From Oxytricha trifallax (taxonomy: Eukaryota; Ciliophora; Spirotrichea; Sporadotrichida; Oxytrichidae), in the NCBI GenBank assembly GCA_000711775.1, contig ARYC01002737.1, positions 1-64,000 on the forward strand: a stretch of 64,000 bases of DNA. Reading direction: 5' to 3'. Below, piece after piece: positions 1-12,400 of this stretch. A model generated the notes under the pieces. That model saw nothing but the letters and a program-made list of their open reading frames with translations, did not search any database and had not been told where the DNA came from. The position numbers and the translations under genes are program-made. The number at the start of each line of letters is the position of its first letter. Position 1 is the first letter of the stretch.

Positions 1-1266
1 ACAAGAGCTCTTGAGGATTTTGAGTCTTCTTTGATTTTCTTGGCATGAACGATTAGCTTCTCTTGGGAATGGATGCTCACTAAAAAGTCTTTGCATATGT
101 AACTGTAAGCAATTTAGCATGCACAAGCATAGAGATCGACTGAGGGATCTCCCGAAGTAAACTATCCTTCAAGAGGCATGAAAGGAATGTCTTAAGTGAA
201 GTTGAAGGAGCTTATATTTGAATGCAATCATGCTTTTTCAAAGTTAATAATCTTAATTTCAAGGGGCTCTTAATCTATGACAAAATTCTTAGGATTCAGA
301 ATCCTATGAGTAAATCCAAGAACATGAAGCTCACTCAAACCATTTAAAATCCCGAGACATAATTGCTTGACTTTTCTTGAGTGGAAATTGAATCTCAAAA
401 TATAATGATAGTTTTAGATGTAAACTTATAGGCTAATCCAATGTGATCTTCCCCCTTTACTTGGTGCTCAAGATTTATTATATTTTTGAATCCCAGATCC
501 TTAGCTTTGTTAGCAATTGCTTACTCGTTGCTGAGATTTATTTACAAATATGATTTATCAAGGAATCTAAGTTCGCTGTAGAATCTATAGTAGGTTTACT
601 TGAATGAGAGTGTTCCGTAAAAATGAGTGCCCATTTTTCTGATAGGGCTAGGATTTTATGTGATAGATCTGAGACTATGAAAGATTGGGATCATTAGTTT
701 TGGTTCCAAGTCAAAGGATTTCAGAAAGTCAAGTTTGTAACTTGATCTTCTCTCATAAATCTCGTTTTATTTCTTATGGGATTACAAGTTATCAATTTAA
801 TGTTAATCAGATAGTTTTTATCTCTTCAGAGATTACTTGTTTTGAAGTGATTCTCTAGGTTAAATGATAATTTTACTATTTTCTAGCTAAGATTGGTCTG
901 AGTCATGACTGGAATCTCGTGATTGCTTTCTGGATTAGCTTCATTGCTATATTTATTTTAGGATTTTTGAGATTTCGGGGAGCCAGGATTTGAAGGATGA
1001 TAATCGCGAAAATGCCTATTAAAATTGCTCTTAGAGGCGAAGGATTTACCACAACTATCGCAGTCATGCTTTTTATCATCAGATGCTTCAAGCACCAAAC
1101 TAGCTTTCCTTTATCTATAAATTAGTATTTAATTATCTTACTTTTCTTATAGTGAATGGAGATCTCTTTGACTTTGTTAGGCAAATCTCTGCTTGTTGTC
1201 GTCATCAGATGAGCTGCTTTGATGAGAGCTATCCCTTTTTAAGGATTTCACTTTGTAGTTGAGCAT
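1..1266 (-). pseudogene. TBE zinc-finger/kinase gene (57-kDa type), broken copy in element A
   Basis: Read on the minus strand from an ATG at 1266-1264 with TAA and TAG as Gln, the first 146 codons are open to a TGA at 828-826. They hold one C2H2 zinc finger (CDSCGKSF, then HFRDYH). Further down, between about 480 and 1, a protein-kinase remnant can be read: the catalytic loop is THRILNPKN where HRDLKPEN is expected, and the activation-loop start is IINFE where DFG or DFN is expected. Both Asp residues needed for catalysis are therefore gone, and TGA codons and frame changes separate the pieces. In intact TBEs this gene joins zinc fingers to a kinase domain; its role in transposition is not known to me. 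The gene runs off the left edge of the window. Confidence 0.7.
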
Positions 1267-1697
1267 ATTTAATACCTTTTAATTTAAATAAAACAAAAAT
1301 TAAATAATATAATTAAATTTTAACCACAATCCTAAAAGAGCTAAATAGGAATGAGAATCTCAGATTTAATATAAATAATGAGATTTGATAATTAAATCTC
1401 AAACTTCTCAGATTAAAAAAGAATTATCAAAACTTTAGGAATAAATTTTGGAATTTAGGAATTGAGAAAATCCTTCTCAATAAGCTATAAGGTGCTAATA
1501 AAATTCACAAGTCCAGATTGACTCATCAAACCCCGATAAAGGTTTGATAAAATTATTGGAATTCTATGAGAGTAATCCTTAAGCTTTCTATGAAAACTAC
1601 TGACTAAGGTAATTAAAACACACTTTGCAAGAGATTGTAATTAATTAATCTCAGAATAAATTATAATTTCAAAATAAAAATCCCAAAACTATTTAAT

Positions 1698-2280
1698 ATG
1701 GAACAGGAGATGAGCCAATCAAGATTAGTCAAGAGTGAGGAACTTACTAGCAGATTCAGATCCAAGGAGGATCTTTACAAATACTTGACAGTCCATTGTA
1801 AGATTTTAGTTTTAAATAACATTAAAAATAGTGAATTTATTCTTGCCACCTTATCAGGCAACTCGAATCGCATTCTTGAGATCGATCCTAAGTGGATAAA
1901 AAAGAGCTCTGAGATCTGACTAGGTTTAAATGAACAAGATTCCGCACTTTCAAGAACTGTCTGTGAAAAATCTTTACCCCGATGTAATAAAAGATGAGCA
2001 AGTCAGTATGTACCTTCCTAATCTAGAGATGAACTCTGTACAGCTTCCTGAGAGGATGTTCTTCTTTACGATCCTGGGAACAATAAAGAATGAATTCTTA
2101 AGATCCGTGATAGATCATGCCCACCAAGTTAGATACAATGAAGGAGCACAATCTGAAGAAGCTAACGGGATTGAGATTACAAATGATTGGTTCGACTAAT
2201 TAATTAAGCACCCGTTTGTCTCGAGTAACTATTCTTTACATTAACACTTTACGGAAAACCTGGGAAAGGAATCTTCCTGA
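1698..2280 (+). pseudogene. TBE 22-kDa-type ORF, frameshifted copy in element A
   Basis: Two adjacent open frames, 1698-1919 (73 codons) and 1930-2280 (116 codons, TAA read as Gln), look like halves of one protein. They match the minus-strand ORF at about 12720-13497 of the TBE in unit 1: both carry FRSKED followed by Y(K/R)YL, then LPER(M/N)FFF, then KHPF(I/V)SS. A TGA at 1917-1919 and a frame change split the copy here. TBE elements have three genes, of which this one lies opposite to the other two, and the layout agrees. I know of no defined biochemical function for this product. A stretch of lower similarity continues to about 2550. Confidence 0.7.
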
Positions 2281-2569
2281 TGAAGTAGAAAGCAAGATTG
2301 GGGAGCCGCAAATCTTAAAACAAATCCTTTGAAATCGGATAGAGATTGGCTGTTCAGATTCGATAGAACCCATTCATAAATGAAGAATCAAGGAATTTGA
2401 CAAAACGCAAAAGATTAGCAGATGGATCTTTGCAAATCATAAACTTTTAAGAGCGGACCCCAACAAAGAATTCAATGGACTAAAACTGAATAATGTTAAT
2501 TTATTTAAATCATTAAATCCTAAGTATAAACTCCAACCCTTATTAAACTTAATTTTAAATCACAACTTT

Positions 2570-3540
2570 TCAAACTTAAAAAATAGACATTCTTATACAA
2601 TCCTTTTGATTCATCCGTTCATTCATAGCCAATCTCCTGAGAATCTCCTTCTTGTAATTCTGCTTTATCGTGAAGAATGTGCTCTCAATCCCATTGAATT
2701 AAGGCGAATACGGAACATTGAAGATTGGGATTAATCCAAGCTCATCAAGGCAGAATAGTGTTGCCCTACTTCTGTGCACCGAAAGATTATCCATGAAAAT
2801 TGCGATTCTCTCATATGGAAACATCTACTTTATCTCTCCTAGGAATTGAATGAATTCTTGGTTACGCACTGATCTTTTGTGAATCTTGAAATGGACCAGC
2901 CCGTGATCTTAAGCTACGCCAGCGATTAGAGCATATGATTGCATCTCTGATCCCGATCCTTGACAAAAGGATGCTTGTATGTTGCAGCCCAAGAACGTTT
3001 TAACTAAGTCTGAGGTGAGAATATTGCCTCATTTACAAATATAATCCTAGATCCCAAGGATTGTTCCATGCACACTTTTGCTTTCATTTCCAAGAGAAGA
3101 TTTTATAGTTTAGCTTAATTCATGCTATCAGTCCTTTTAACTAATTTTATAGTTTTGTACTTGATCCCAAACCTGCCATAAATCTTAAGTATTTGACTAT
3201 AGCTGATCCTGGATTCTGGGAATTGTCTGTGAAACAAGATTGCCCGCTCTCTGAGAGATTTACCAATTTATTATTGCAAGCTACTATCTGAAATTAAAAA
3301 ATCAAGTTATTCCTAAGTGAGTATTTATCAGCATAGCTTAGAATCCTACTCATTCTTCATATTTAAACATGCTTTAAGATCTGAGAATTCTCCTAAGGAT
3401 TTTAGAATTTCCAAGGAGGTTCTTACGGATCTTGTAGTATTTATAATTAGAAATCTTGGATTTCATCTCAAGAATAATCTTAGCAAAATCTTAAATAATA
3501 TGCCTTTGTCACAATTCTGAGATTCAATGGCTCCTTCTGA
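2570..3540 (-). pseudogene. TBE transposase (IS630/Tc1-like DDE), inactivated copy in element A
   Basis: The minus strand encodes pieces of the same transposase found intact at 11670-12719. Recognisable blocks are FHRQFPE with GIKYKT, NEAIFS with RSWA, MDNLSVH, and FNVPYSPQFNGIE, where the Gln is a TAA. The first catalytic Asp (DEAVF in the intact gene) is Asn here (codon at 3033-3031), while the second Asp and the Glu are kept. At least two frame changes and a TGA break the reading frame; the final TGA is at 2572-2570. The family cuts and pastes DNA through a DDE metal-binding triad, so this copy should be dead both by frame and by active site. The start is uncertain within about 50 bases. 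Confidence 0.78.
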
Positions 3541-3766
3541 TCCTAAGTCAAAAATAGTTAGAAAATAAGTGGAAATAAATTAAAATTAAGTAAATTCTAT
3601 TCTTTTCTAAAAATCCCAGTTTTATTGAGATCTTACTTTTGCTCATCAATCCTCCTACTAAGATTACTTAATAGTAATTGAACGTATTATTTACTAATAA
3701 AATAAAAGCATTATCAATTCTTAATCTAATTAATACAACCACCTCAATTTCCAAAAAATTTTCACC
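3541..3766. other. AT-rich junction between TBE-like elements A and B
   Basis: This is where the inverted element A meets element B. I see no telomere-like repeat, no clear target duplication and no open frame. One of the two elements must be truncated here or inserted into the other. Confidence 0.4.
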
Positions 3767-5085
3767 ATGGGGAATCTAGCTTTGAGATTTAAATATAAGT
3801 TAAGTAGGAGGTCATCAAAGAAGCTGTGTAAATTGAGGAGGAAGTTAAACAACCCTCCATAGAGCATTAATAAATACCAGCCAAAGTTGACTATTAATGC
3901 AAAGAATGCAATAAAGTTTTCCCTTAAAAGTCAACTTATAAGAGACACTTGAGAGATATACACAAAGATATGCCAAGGTTATATCTCAAGCAATAAAAGA
4001 AAGACGGAAAGTATGTCTGTGAGTTCTGTGAGAAGCCATATTCTCATACTAGAGACCTCAAAGTGCACTTAAAGAAAAAACACAATTAAAGTTTTGTCAT
4101 TATTCATGAACCTACAGGGAATAGATTCCTCTAAAAGAAAAGATCAAGAAACCCAGTGGAGTCTCTTAGAGTTGAAGTCTAGAAGTAAGTTAAAATGAAG
4201 AAAGCAGTCAAGAACTTTCCAGTCTCTGAGATCAATAAAATCATGGTTAAAATAGAGGCAATGAAGATTCCCATATTAAAAATTATTGACTTAGATTCTT
4301 GCCTAGACTACCTCACGCTTGAAGATAAAATAGAGAAGAGAGTCATTACTGATGACTAATATGCTTACAAGATATATCCATTCAATTACTGCCTTGCTGA
4401 TGACAAGTTCAAAATGGAATTTGCAAATGAGTATTATGCTCTTTAAAAGGCAAAGTTAAATGAGTGCAGGCATATCATATAGCTTGATGCTATTTTACTT
4501 GGTAAAGATCATGTAGCCTTCAGGCTTCCATTACTTGAAATGACTTACAGAGAATTCTTATCTGACAATAGATGTCAGAGATAAATTGGCTAGATTGTAT
4601 AGCAGATAGTTGAGGGGATTGAAGAGCTTCACAAGCTAGGTTATGTTCATAGAGACTTAAAGCCAGAGAATATCATGTTGAATTTTCAGCCTCTTAGAGT
4701 TTATATTATAGACTTCAACAGAGCTCAAAGAGTGCAAGCCTCTGCATAAGGAAATGTATACGGTACTCCTGGATATTTTCCAGAGAGAGAGGATTGGAGA
4801 GATGGAGACACTTAATGGGATATCTGGGCTCTAGCAGTAATAATAATAGAGAGCGACATGCCAAGAAACGATTACTTTAGCTGCAGGGGTGAGAGATATT
4901 CTAAGCAGAGAATCAAACAATATCTCGATAAAAATAAAATAAATGGAGGTCTCAGAGAACTTGCATACTCAACTATTATCAAGCCAAGCTAAGAGAATTA
5001 ACAAACAATAGAAACAATTAAACATCATCTTAGAAAGATAAAATTCAGAGAACTGCCACATGACTCTAAGCTTATGTTTGTGTGA
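3767..5085 (+). CDS. TBE zinc-finger/kinase protein (57-kDa type), element B
   Basis: With TAA and TAG as Gln the frame ending at TGA 5083-5085 is open for over 1.2 kb. It holds two C2H2 zinc fingers (CKECNKVF and CEFCEKPYSH), a linker, and a protein-kinase domain with VHRDLKPEN at about 4650, IIDFNRAQR in place of the usual DFG motif, a GTPGYF(P)ERED activation segment and WDIWALA. Catalytic Asp, metal-binding Asn and the Asp of DFN are all present, so the kinase could be active. The first ATG (3767) is one frame away from the zinc-finger frame, which itself has no ATG upstream of the fingers, so the N terminus is either frameshifted or mis-assigned. It is the best preserved of the three copies in the window. 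Confidence 0.82.
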
Positions 5086-5136
5086 AATATTTTAAAAACT
5101 CGCTTGTTATACTCACTTAAAATACTAATATTTAAA

Positions 5137-5246
5137 CATTAAACCCCTACATAAACCCTATTAAAACCCTAATAAAGTATGCACTAATAGTCTACTTTTA
5201 TCAATCAAAAACTCAATCAAATTACTGAAAGGGTTTTGGGGTTTTG
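5137..5246. repeat. Right terminal inverted repeat of TBE element B
   Basis: It contains C3TA-type repeats near 5143-5175, a conserved core (AGTCTACTTTTATCAATC, 5189-5206) and the telomere-like G4T4 terminus. The reverse complement of the same core occurs at the left end of the TBE at 11532, and the direct copy at its right end near 15892. Confidence 0.85.
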
Positions 5247-6455
5247 ACTACCCACTTTTATATTATCATCATATTTCCCTCTCTCTATTAACCGTGACAC
5301 CCTCTATATCTTCCTTCTTATTTAATACCATTTATTATATAAAATATTTTTATTATGATGAGACTTTATCAACCATTATAAATTCTTGCTTATATAATAG
5401 AAGTTAATATATTTAATTTACTATATCGTCTAACTTTATGACACAAGATCCTATAAGAATAGGAATTTTATTATAATTATAATAATGAATTTATTTATAA
5501 TCACAATATTTTACCATTAAGCTTAAATTTGTTCTTTAAAATTATAGTATCAAAAATCAACTATATTTATCATTAATATAAAATACAGAGTTGTAACATT
5601 ATTTTAATTCTCATAAATTTTTTGCAATATAATTATTTATAAAATATCCAAAAAGAATTTAATTCGATTATTTTTAAGAATTTTGACGAATAAATATTCA
5701 AATCTAAAATTTGTGCATATAGTCTATTTTATTTATATAAAGATGCTCTTTTAAATATGAATATAAGTTGTATTATTATAGTATCTTGAGCATTATAAAT
5801 TAGACGCATATAGGTAATTTAGAAATTAAATTCCTTAATACAACCAATAATTTTCCATGATTGAGTCAGATTAATTGTATGGAAAAAATAATTAAAAAAA
5901 GTTTTAAATAGGGTGAGAAAGTGGTTATGAAGAGAGAATTGGGAGATGTGTCTTAGTTTAGGGTGAGTAGGGTTTTCTGGGGAAGTACATATATCTATTT
6001 ATATTTTTTATTTAAAAAATATCTTTTGATTTAAAAAACATAATTTCTATTCTCCGATTTTTAAGTTTTGTCATTTTGTTTAAATAGGAAAATTTGTTGT
6101 AATTATAATATTAAAATTTTGTAAGTAATTTTACTAAAGGTAGATAAATTGACATATATTGTATTATAGATAAAATATGCTCAATCTATTATATTTTATT
6201 AAATCATTTAAAATTATGTAAAGTAAATAATTTTTGTCGTTAATATTTAACTTATTTTCATGTCAAATTTTATGGATTATTTCCTTCTTGACCGTAATAT
6301 ATAGAATGGATGTATTTATTGTTGATTTAGGCTTAAACGCTTTATAAAAATTAGCATAAAAATTGCGCTCAAATAATCTAAACTTTGTAGATAAACAATC
6401 TATATATTATTTTTTCCTTTATATTTATAATAGCATTAAATATTAGATAACTAAT
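5247..6455 (+). other. Spacer upstream of LRR gene copy 1
   Basis: No gene is visible. The block 5250-5985 begins C-rich (CCCTCTCTC, GACACCCTC) and ends G-rich (GGGTGAGTAGGG near 5960), and is the counterpart of the inverted-repeat module at 29184-29955. From about 6120 the sequence is AT-rich and resembles the region just before MDS1 in every other unit, so it probably holds the upstream region of the LRR gene. Confidence 0.55.
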
Positions 6456-9400
6456 ATGGAAAATTTATCCGACTTCAACGTTGAGGAGAAATCTTAAATA
6501 TCGCCTAACTATCAATTAAAATATATTAATATATAAAATATGCATGTTAATATACTAATTTTAAGACTATTCTAAGAATTTACCCTCTATTATATTTTTA
6601 TTGATATCGAAATTTAATTTGCCTAAGAATTCTTAAGAAGCACTTAGTTTAAATATTATCATTTTTTATTTTTTATGATTTAATTGACTCAGTTAAAATG
6701 GTTATAATTTAATTAATAACTAGCAAGACACTACGATTTAAGATATAAGAGATTAGCCTAGAACCATGTCAAGAGAGATCAATAAAATAGATTCTCCTCC
6801 TCTGAGAGTTATTGAACAAGAAGAATTAAAACAGAGTGAAATATTGAGAATTCAATAGGAGGGCTTAGTTACAATAAATACGTAAACGTATAATCTTAAC
6901 CCTAATCGCTCGATTCACTTATTTTAGCAACTCAAAAGTAAACCTGTCGAGGTTATCATATTCTAATATTTACCTAAAATCTAAGCTTAAATTTTGATGA
7001 GAAGGTTATCATATGCTGGTATAGTCTAGAGCGAAAATCTAGTTAAGTCTTTAAAAGATTAATATAGAGAAAATGATCGTTTACTAACCATCAAAATAAT
7101 GGATGAAGGGGATTTAGAAGATTTTCATTAAAGATATTTAATTTCAAATAAAGCTTTAGACATCGATTTTGAAATCATTTTAGGTTGTATTCCTATAAAT
7201 ATTTAATATCTCCTTACTATTATGGAGATTTCTCAAAGTTTAACTTACAAAATTAGGAAACTCATGCTAAGATCTATATATTCTTCAATCAGTGATGATC
7301 ATATTTTTACAAATTTCTACAAGGATTTTATGATTTAAGGCATTTACGAATTTGAAATTTACGATGCTGACGAGGAGTTAGACTATAGGATTTTTAAATT
7401 TTTCGTTATTATTAAATTATAATTATTAAATAATTAAATAGTAAAAGTATTAGAAAGGCTCTTTCGAAATGAACAATCTTAAAATAATTGAGAAAATTTT
7501 TCTAGCTAATATTAAATTAATACTTTGAAAATTAAAGTCTATAATTACATCAATTTATTTTTCATTTAGAATTATAATCTTTCTATAGTTATAATAATTT
7601 AACTAACTTTAAGATAATTCTTCATTTACATAAATTAATGTGAATTAATCTCAATATCATTTTAATCTATTAAATAATCATATTGATGCTTCATCAATTA
7701 AAACAATAAAGTATAATTCCTCATTTGATTTAATAAATAAAAGCTGTTTTATCAAATTTATTGAGAGCTCTCATAATCTAAAGTATTTGTCTTTAACATC
7801 AGGAGTTAATTAGCCATATAAATTTGGAAAACACATGAGAATATGAAACTTAAATTTCTATATGTTATTTTTAGTTTTAAAATTAATAAACTGAAATCAC
7901 AAGTAATAAAAAGTTCTAGTAAAATCTGGTCTAGCCGAGAAATTCCTCCCACTTCTTTTTACCCTCATTGAGGAACCTTCCTTGACCTAAAACTAGAACC
8001 CCCTCCCACCATATAAAATACCTTATTCCAACATTTATAATCTTCAAGTTCTTAATATAATTCATTTATGACATCCTTGGTTATTTAAAACTATTATAAA
8101 AACCTATTTTATAATGTTCGACTTATACTATCATTAGAATATATTTTATGATCCAGTTTAATTGCATCTCTTTTATAAAAAAGCTAATGCATAAATTTAT
8201 TTTAAAATTTTTAAAATCGCATAAAATCTCAGTTAATCGATAAAATAAGAAAAATAATCTTGTAAAAAATGTTGTTTTTTTTTCTTCATTTTAAATTTTA
8301 AATTTAATAAACGAATTTACAATAATTATAAAAAGTAAAAGATATTTTATAAGATTATTTTTCTTATTTTATCGATTAACTAAGATTTTAGGCGATTTTA
8401 AAATTTTAAAATAAATTTATGCATTAGCTTTTTTTTATAGGAGATGCAATTAAACTGGATCATAAAATATGTTCTATTGATAGTATAAGTCGAACATTAT
8501 AAAATAGGTTTTTATAATAGTTTTAAATAACTGAGGTTGTCATAAATGAATTATATTAAGAACTTGAAGAATATAAATGTTGAAATAAGGTATTTTATAT
8601 AGTGGGGAGGGGTGGGATGTGGAAGGGTTTTGAACGGGCAAACCCGTTTATAATAAAAATCGATACTTTTTACTACTTTTTATCAATATGATTTTTTATA
8701 CTCTTGCTCTTGTTTAATACTAGTTTATATGAAATTATATAAATTGGCAAAGATTATTTTCTTTCTTTTTAATTTATTATTAATTTAATATTTAAATTAT
8801 TAAAATGACTTTGTTAAACACTTAAAAAAATTTTGAATTGATAATATTTAAACATTAGCCGAAATGTAATTTATGTAAATTTTAAATAAAATATTTTTAA
8901 TTTCTTTTAATTTACATTAACATATCATATTAATATTGAATAAGTTTTATTGTATAAATAATAATTTTAGTTACTTAGATTTTCTAAACTAAAATTATAT
9001 TTTTTTTTAAAAATCTTTTAATATTAATGAATTATTGATTAAAAACTTGAAATTCTTATTTCCATAATAAATTTATTATACCTTTTTCTTAATTTACTGA
9101 AAATTATGAAAAAATGTTTTTCCTATAAAATATTTTTAATAACTAAAGGAAATTTTGGGGTATAAATGCAAGACAAATCATTGTCTTGCCACCTAGCTCT
9201 AGTTTTAGCTTAAAAATTAAATCAAATTGAGAAATTTATAGCTGAATCAATTGATAACTTTGATGTGTATTTTACAGCCTTTACAATAATTAAAATTAAT
9301 TTAAATTCAGTATAATTTGAAGTAAGAATATTTATAAGGAAATACAGTTTATTTGGTATAAGTTTATTTAAATTTAATGAATTATTAATTATTTATTTTT

Positions 9401-12400
9401 AAATTTCATATAAAATATATTAAGTATAATCACTCATTTTTATTAACATATTGAATTATGGTTTATTTTTGTAAAACCTATTTACTGTTATTGAATTTTT
9501 CAAGATCACATATTTTTTCAACCGAGATACCCCTCCCTACTCCTAAGATATCGTGTTAAAAATGAAATATTTATACTCGAAGAAAGAATCCTTTTTGTTG
9601 ATGAAATTTTTGGTTATATAATATCATGATCATTATTAATTTATTTGATTTACCATCCTAGTCGAGCCCTTTTTAAATGCTTCTATCCGAAAAAAAGATA
9701 GTGTTTTCAAATATTTAATTCTCTAAATCAACTTTACATGACATAATTCGAAATAGTAGTCAGACCAATTTTTAACTTTATATTTATTTTTGGAGATGGG
9801 GTGTGGAGGGGTATCTTTGTTAGAACACATTCTTGGGATAAATAAGAAATATATTAAACAGTAAAGCATATCTATACTTACAAGGTAGCCACTTAATTAA
9901 TAACTGTTATAACTTTTATAATTTAATGCTATTTTTATAAATTTTTAATATCGAATGAATCAGTAATATTTAAATTAGATTTTAGTTTATCTGTTAGCAA
10001 TTAAAAATTTTAAATTAATAATTAAAGATCTAGAAGAATTGTAATTGAAAGTTGCAGACATACCATTTCATCTGAATTAAATTTAAGAATTTATACGATC
10101 TAAATACAATTCAAAAAATTTAAATTTTAAACATTTGGATAACGAGCGTTATAGATAATTAGGACGATACATGCAAAAAAGATAAGATATACTTAATTAA
10201 GAAAATATTACACGGCTCTTCTAGTTTTACAATAATTAAGAAATAGAAATAAAAAATTTCTAGGTAAAAGTTGATTTGGTTAACACTAATGTAAAGTAAA
10301 TTAATTTATATCATTTATAAACTTAATGACAAATAAGAGATTCGATTCAATTATTATTTTTTTTAATTTTAAAGCGAATTTTATGGATTATATTTTAATT
10401 TATAAATAACTTAAAATAATAATTTGTCAAATCGATTATGTATTTAATCAATTATATAAAAACATAACCTCAAATCGATTGAGTTTTGGTTATATTTTAA
10501 GTGATTTTAGGCTTCGATTTACTATTTTATGAGGATTTATCTAATTATATGCAATGAATAATCTTTGAGAATTGTATAATTTCTCTTAAAATTTTAAATT
10601 CTAAGTTGCTGCTGCTTATTAGTCTAAATTTCTTTAATAATGTTGGCATTGTTTACATTAAATTACTTTAGTCCATTATTTTTTTCAATCTCATAAACTG
10701 AAACTTATACAGCAGCTGCTCATGAGGTTCAAAAATTTTGCTTAATTTTAAATAATAACTTTATTAAATATTTTTATTTTTAAAAGTTTAAATAACTTAA
10801 ACAATTTTTAAAATTAAAAATAAGTGTTTGATATAAGTTAAAAGTTTCAATTCAATTAATATTTTTTATTTTCTTTGATCAAAAATAAATGATATTAAAA
10901 TATAAAATTGTTATTAATTTTTGCAATTAAAATGCATATTCTAAAACAATTAATTAAAAATCTAATTTTAAAATTAATTGGATTTAATTCTCAAAATATG
11001 ATAACAATTGAAAATACATGCTTTTAATAAGTAAAATAAAATCTCAATGATTATAATTTAGAATGTTTTTTCAAAATTATAAAAGAAAAAAAATATAATA
11101 GTTATGATATTGATTTAGAGGGGAATAAAATAATGTTTAAAAAACAGTAAACACAATCTTTATTCTTAGAGATATTAGGATTGGGTAAAATTAGGAATAT
11201 AAACATGATGTAAAATTAACTTAAATTTAATAATGCAATTTTAATTATTTGTTAATATTTTTAATAAAGAAAATAACTTGGTTTGGAATTTTCTCAGATG
11301 CTATTTACGGCCTCTTTAGGGCAGAACTTGTTAAATTTGACTTCTTTGAATTTATCAGAAAATCCTATTCATGATTAAGGAGCCATCTTAATATATTCTT
11401 GTATGATCTACACTCCTAATCTTTAAAATTTAAACATGAGTCAATGCAATTTAACTTTCTAATCTTTCGAACCATTCTTAAGATGTCTTGAACATCTAAC
11501 TTAACTTAAAGGTGTAGACTTAAGCCGTAATCAAAATCCCAAAACCCTTTCAGTAGTTTGATTGAGATTTTGATTGATAAAAGTAGACTATTAGAGCATA
11601 CTTTATTAGGATTTTAATAGAATTTATGTAGAGGTTTAATGTTTAAATATTAGTAATTTAAGTGAGTATATGAGAGGTTTGGGGTCAGTTTATGACAGTG
11701 TGTATATAGATTTATTGTTTAAGTTGCTTTATGGTTTCGATGATTATAGTGATTAACTCAAACCCGTTCTGAATTATACGTCTATAGCAAGGCTACTCTA
11801 TAAGTCTCCAGCAACTGTTAGGTCTCACTGTCTATTAGCATTTAATTTAAATAGATAGCATCTTAATTCTAAGCCTAAGAGACCCTTAAAATTTTAGCAG
11901 CATCATATTGAATATCATATTAACGATAAGACTCTTAAATACTGGGCTCATTTCTCTCTAGCCTTGAGGGCTGTGATGTTTTATCGCCAATTTCCTGAGC
12001 TTCACATATTTGTTCAATCGATAGCTAACATATATAAAAAGTATGGAATATCTTACAAGACAGTCAATCGCATTAAGAGAGTGATTGACTTTAATGTTCC
12101 ATTTTATAAGACTAATTCAAATTATATATTTGATTAAATGCAGAGGTCTTAAGAGCATAATATAAAGTTCATACACGCTGATGAAGCTGTATTTACATTC
12201 AATACCTTTATATCAAGGTCTTGGTACAAGAGGTATAGTAATATAGAAGTTTATGACTAAAAAGTTAAGGTGTAAACTCATGCTATTCTTGGTGGAATAA
12301 GTGAAGATAGTGGCCTCGAGACTTATGTTATTCACCCTCGTTCTATAAAGACTGAATAATATATTAAGTTCTTGCAATAACTCAGAGATAAGTACGCTGA

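Larger units (their letters stand above)
1..3600 (-). mobile_element. Decayed TBE-like transposon A, inverted, left end outside the window
   Basis: The three genes typical of TBE elements are present in TBE order when read on the minus strand: transposase (about 3540 to 2570), a 22-kDa-type ORF on the opposite strand (1698-2280), and a zinc-finger/kinase gene (1266 to 1). All three are broken. The element is visibly richer in G and C than the roughly 80 percent AT DNA that follows. No C4A4/G4T4 end was found near 3600, so its right end is eroded or was lost when it came to lie against element B. It is more diverged from the TBE at 11532-15935 than element B is, so it probably belongs to another TBE subfamily. 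The right boundary is approximate. Confidence 0.75.
3600..5246 (+). mobile_element. TBE transposon B, right-hand portion with telomeric end
   Basis: Only the zinc-finger/kinase gene and the right inverted terminal repeat of this TBE are in the window; its transposase and 22-kDa genes would lie to the left and are replaced or interrupted by element A. The element ends with GGGTTTTGGGGTTTTG at 5231-5246, followed by ACT, which fits the 3-bp ANT target preference of TBEs. The next bases resume the first unit of the LRR-gene array inside a C-rich block that is intact in units 3-6 around 29184-29300, so B inserted into the array. The left boundary is only approximate. Confidence 0.75.

Noticed and set aside
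903-1091. A 62-codon minus-strand standard-code frame
   Set aside because: The overlapping minus-strand frame in the ciliate code contains a clear C2H2 zinc finger and runs for 146 codons; the shorter one is a shadow.
3317-3520. A 67-codon plus-strand frame
   Set aside because: It is antisense to the N-terminal part of the element A transposase and resembles nothing recognisable.
7415-7580. AATTATAAT as the MDS2-MDS3 pointer in copy 1
   Set aside because: A longer match than ATTAA, but it joins the segments out of phase and has no equivalent in copy 3, whereas ATTAA keeps the frame in all three copies.
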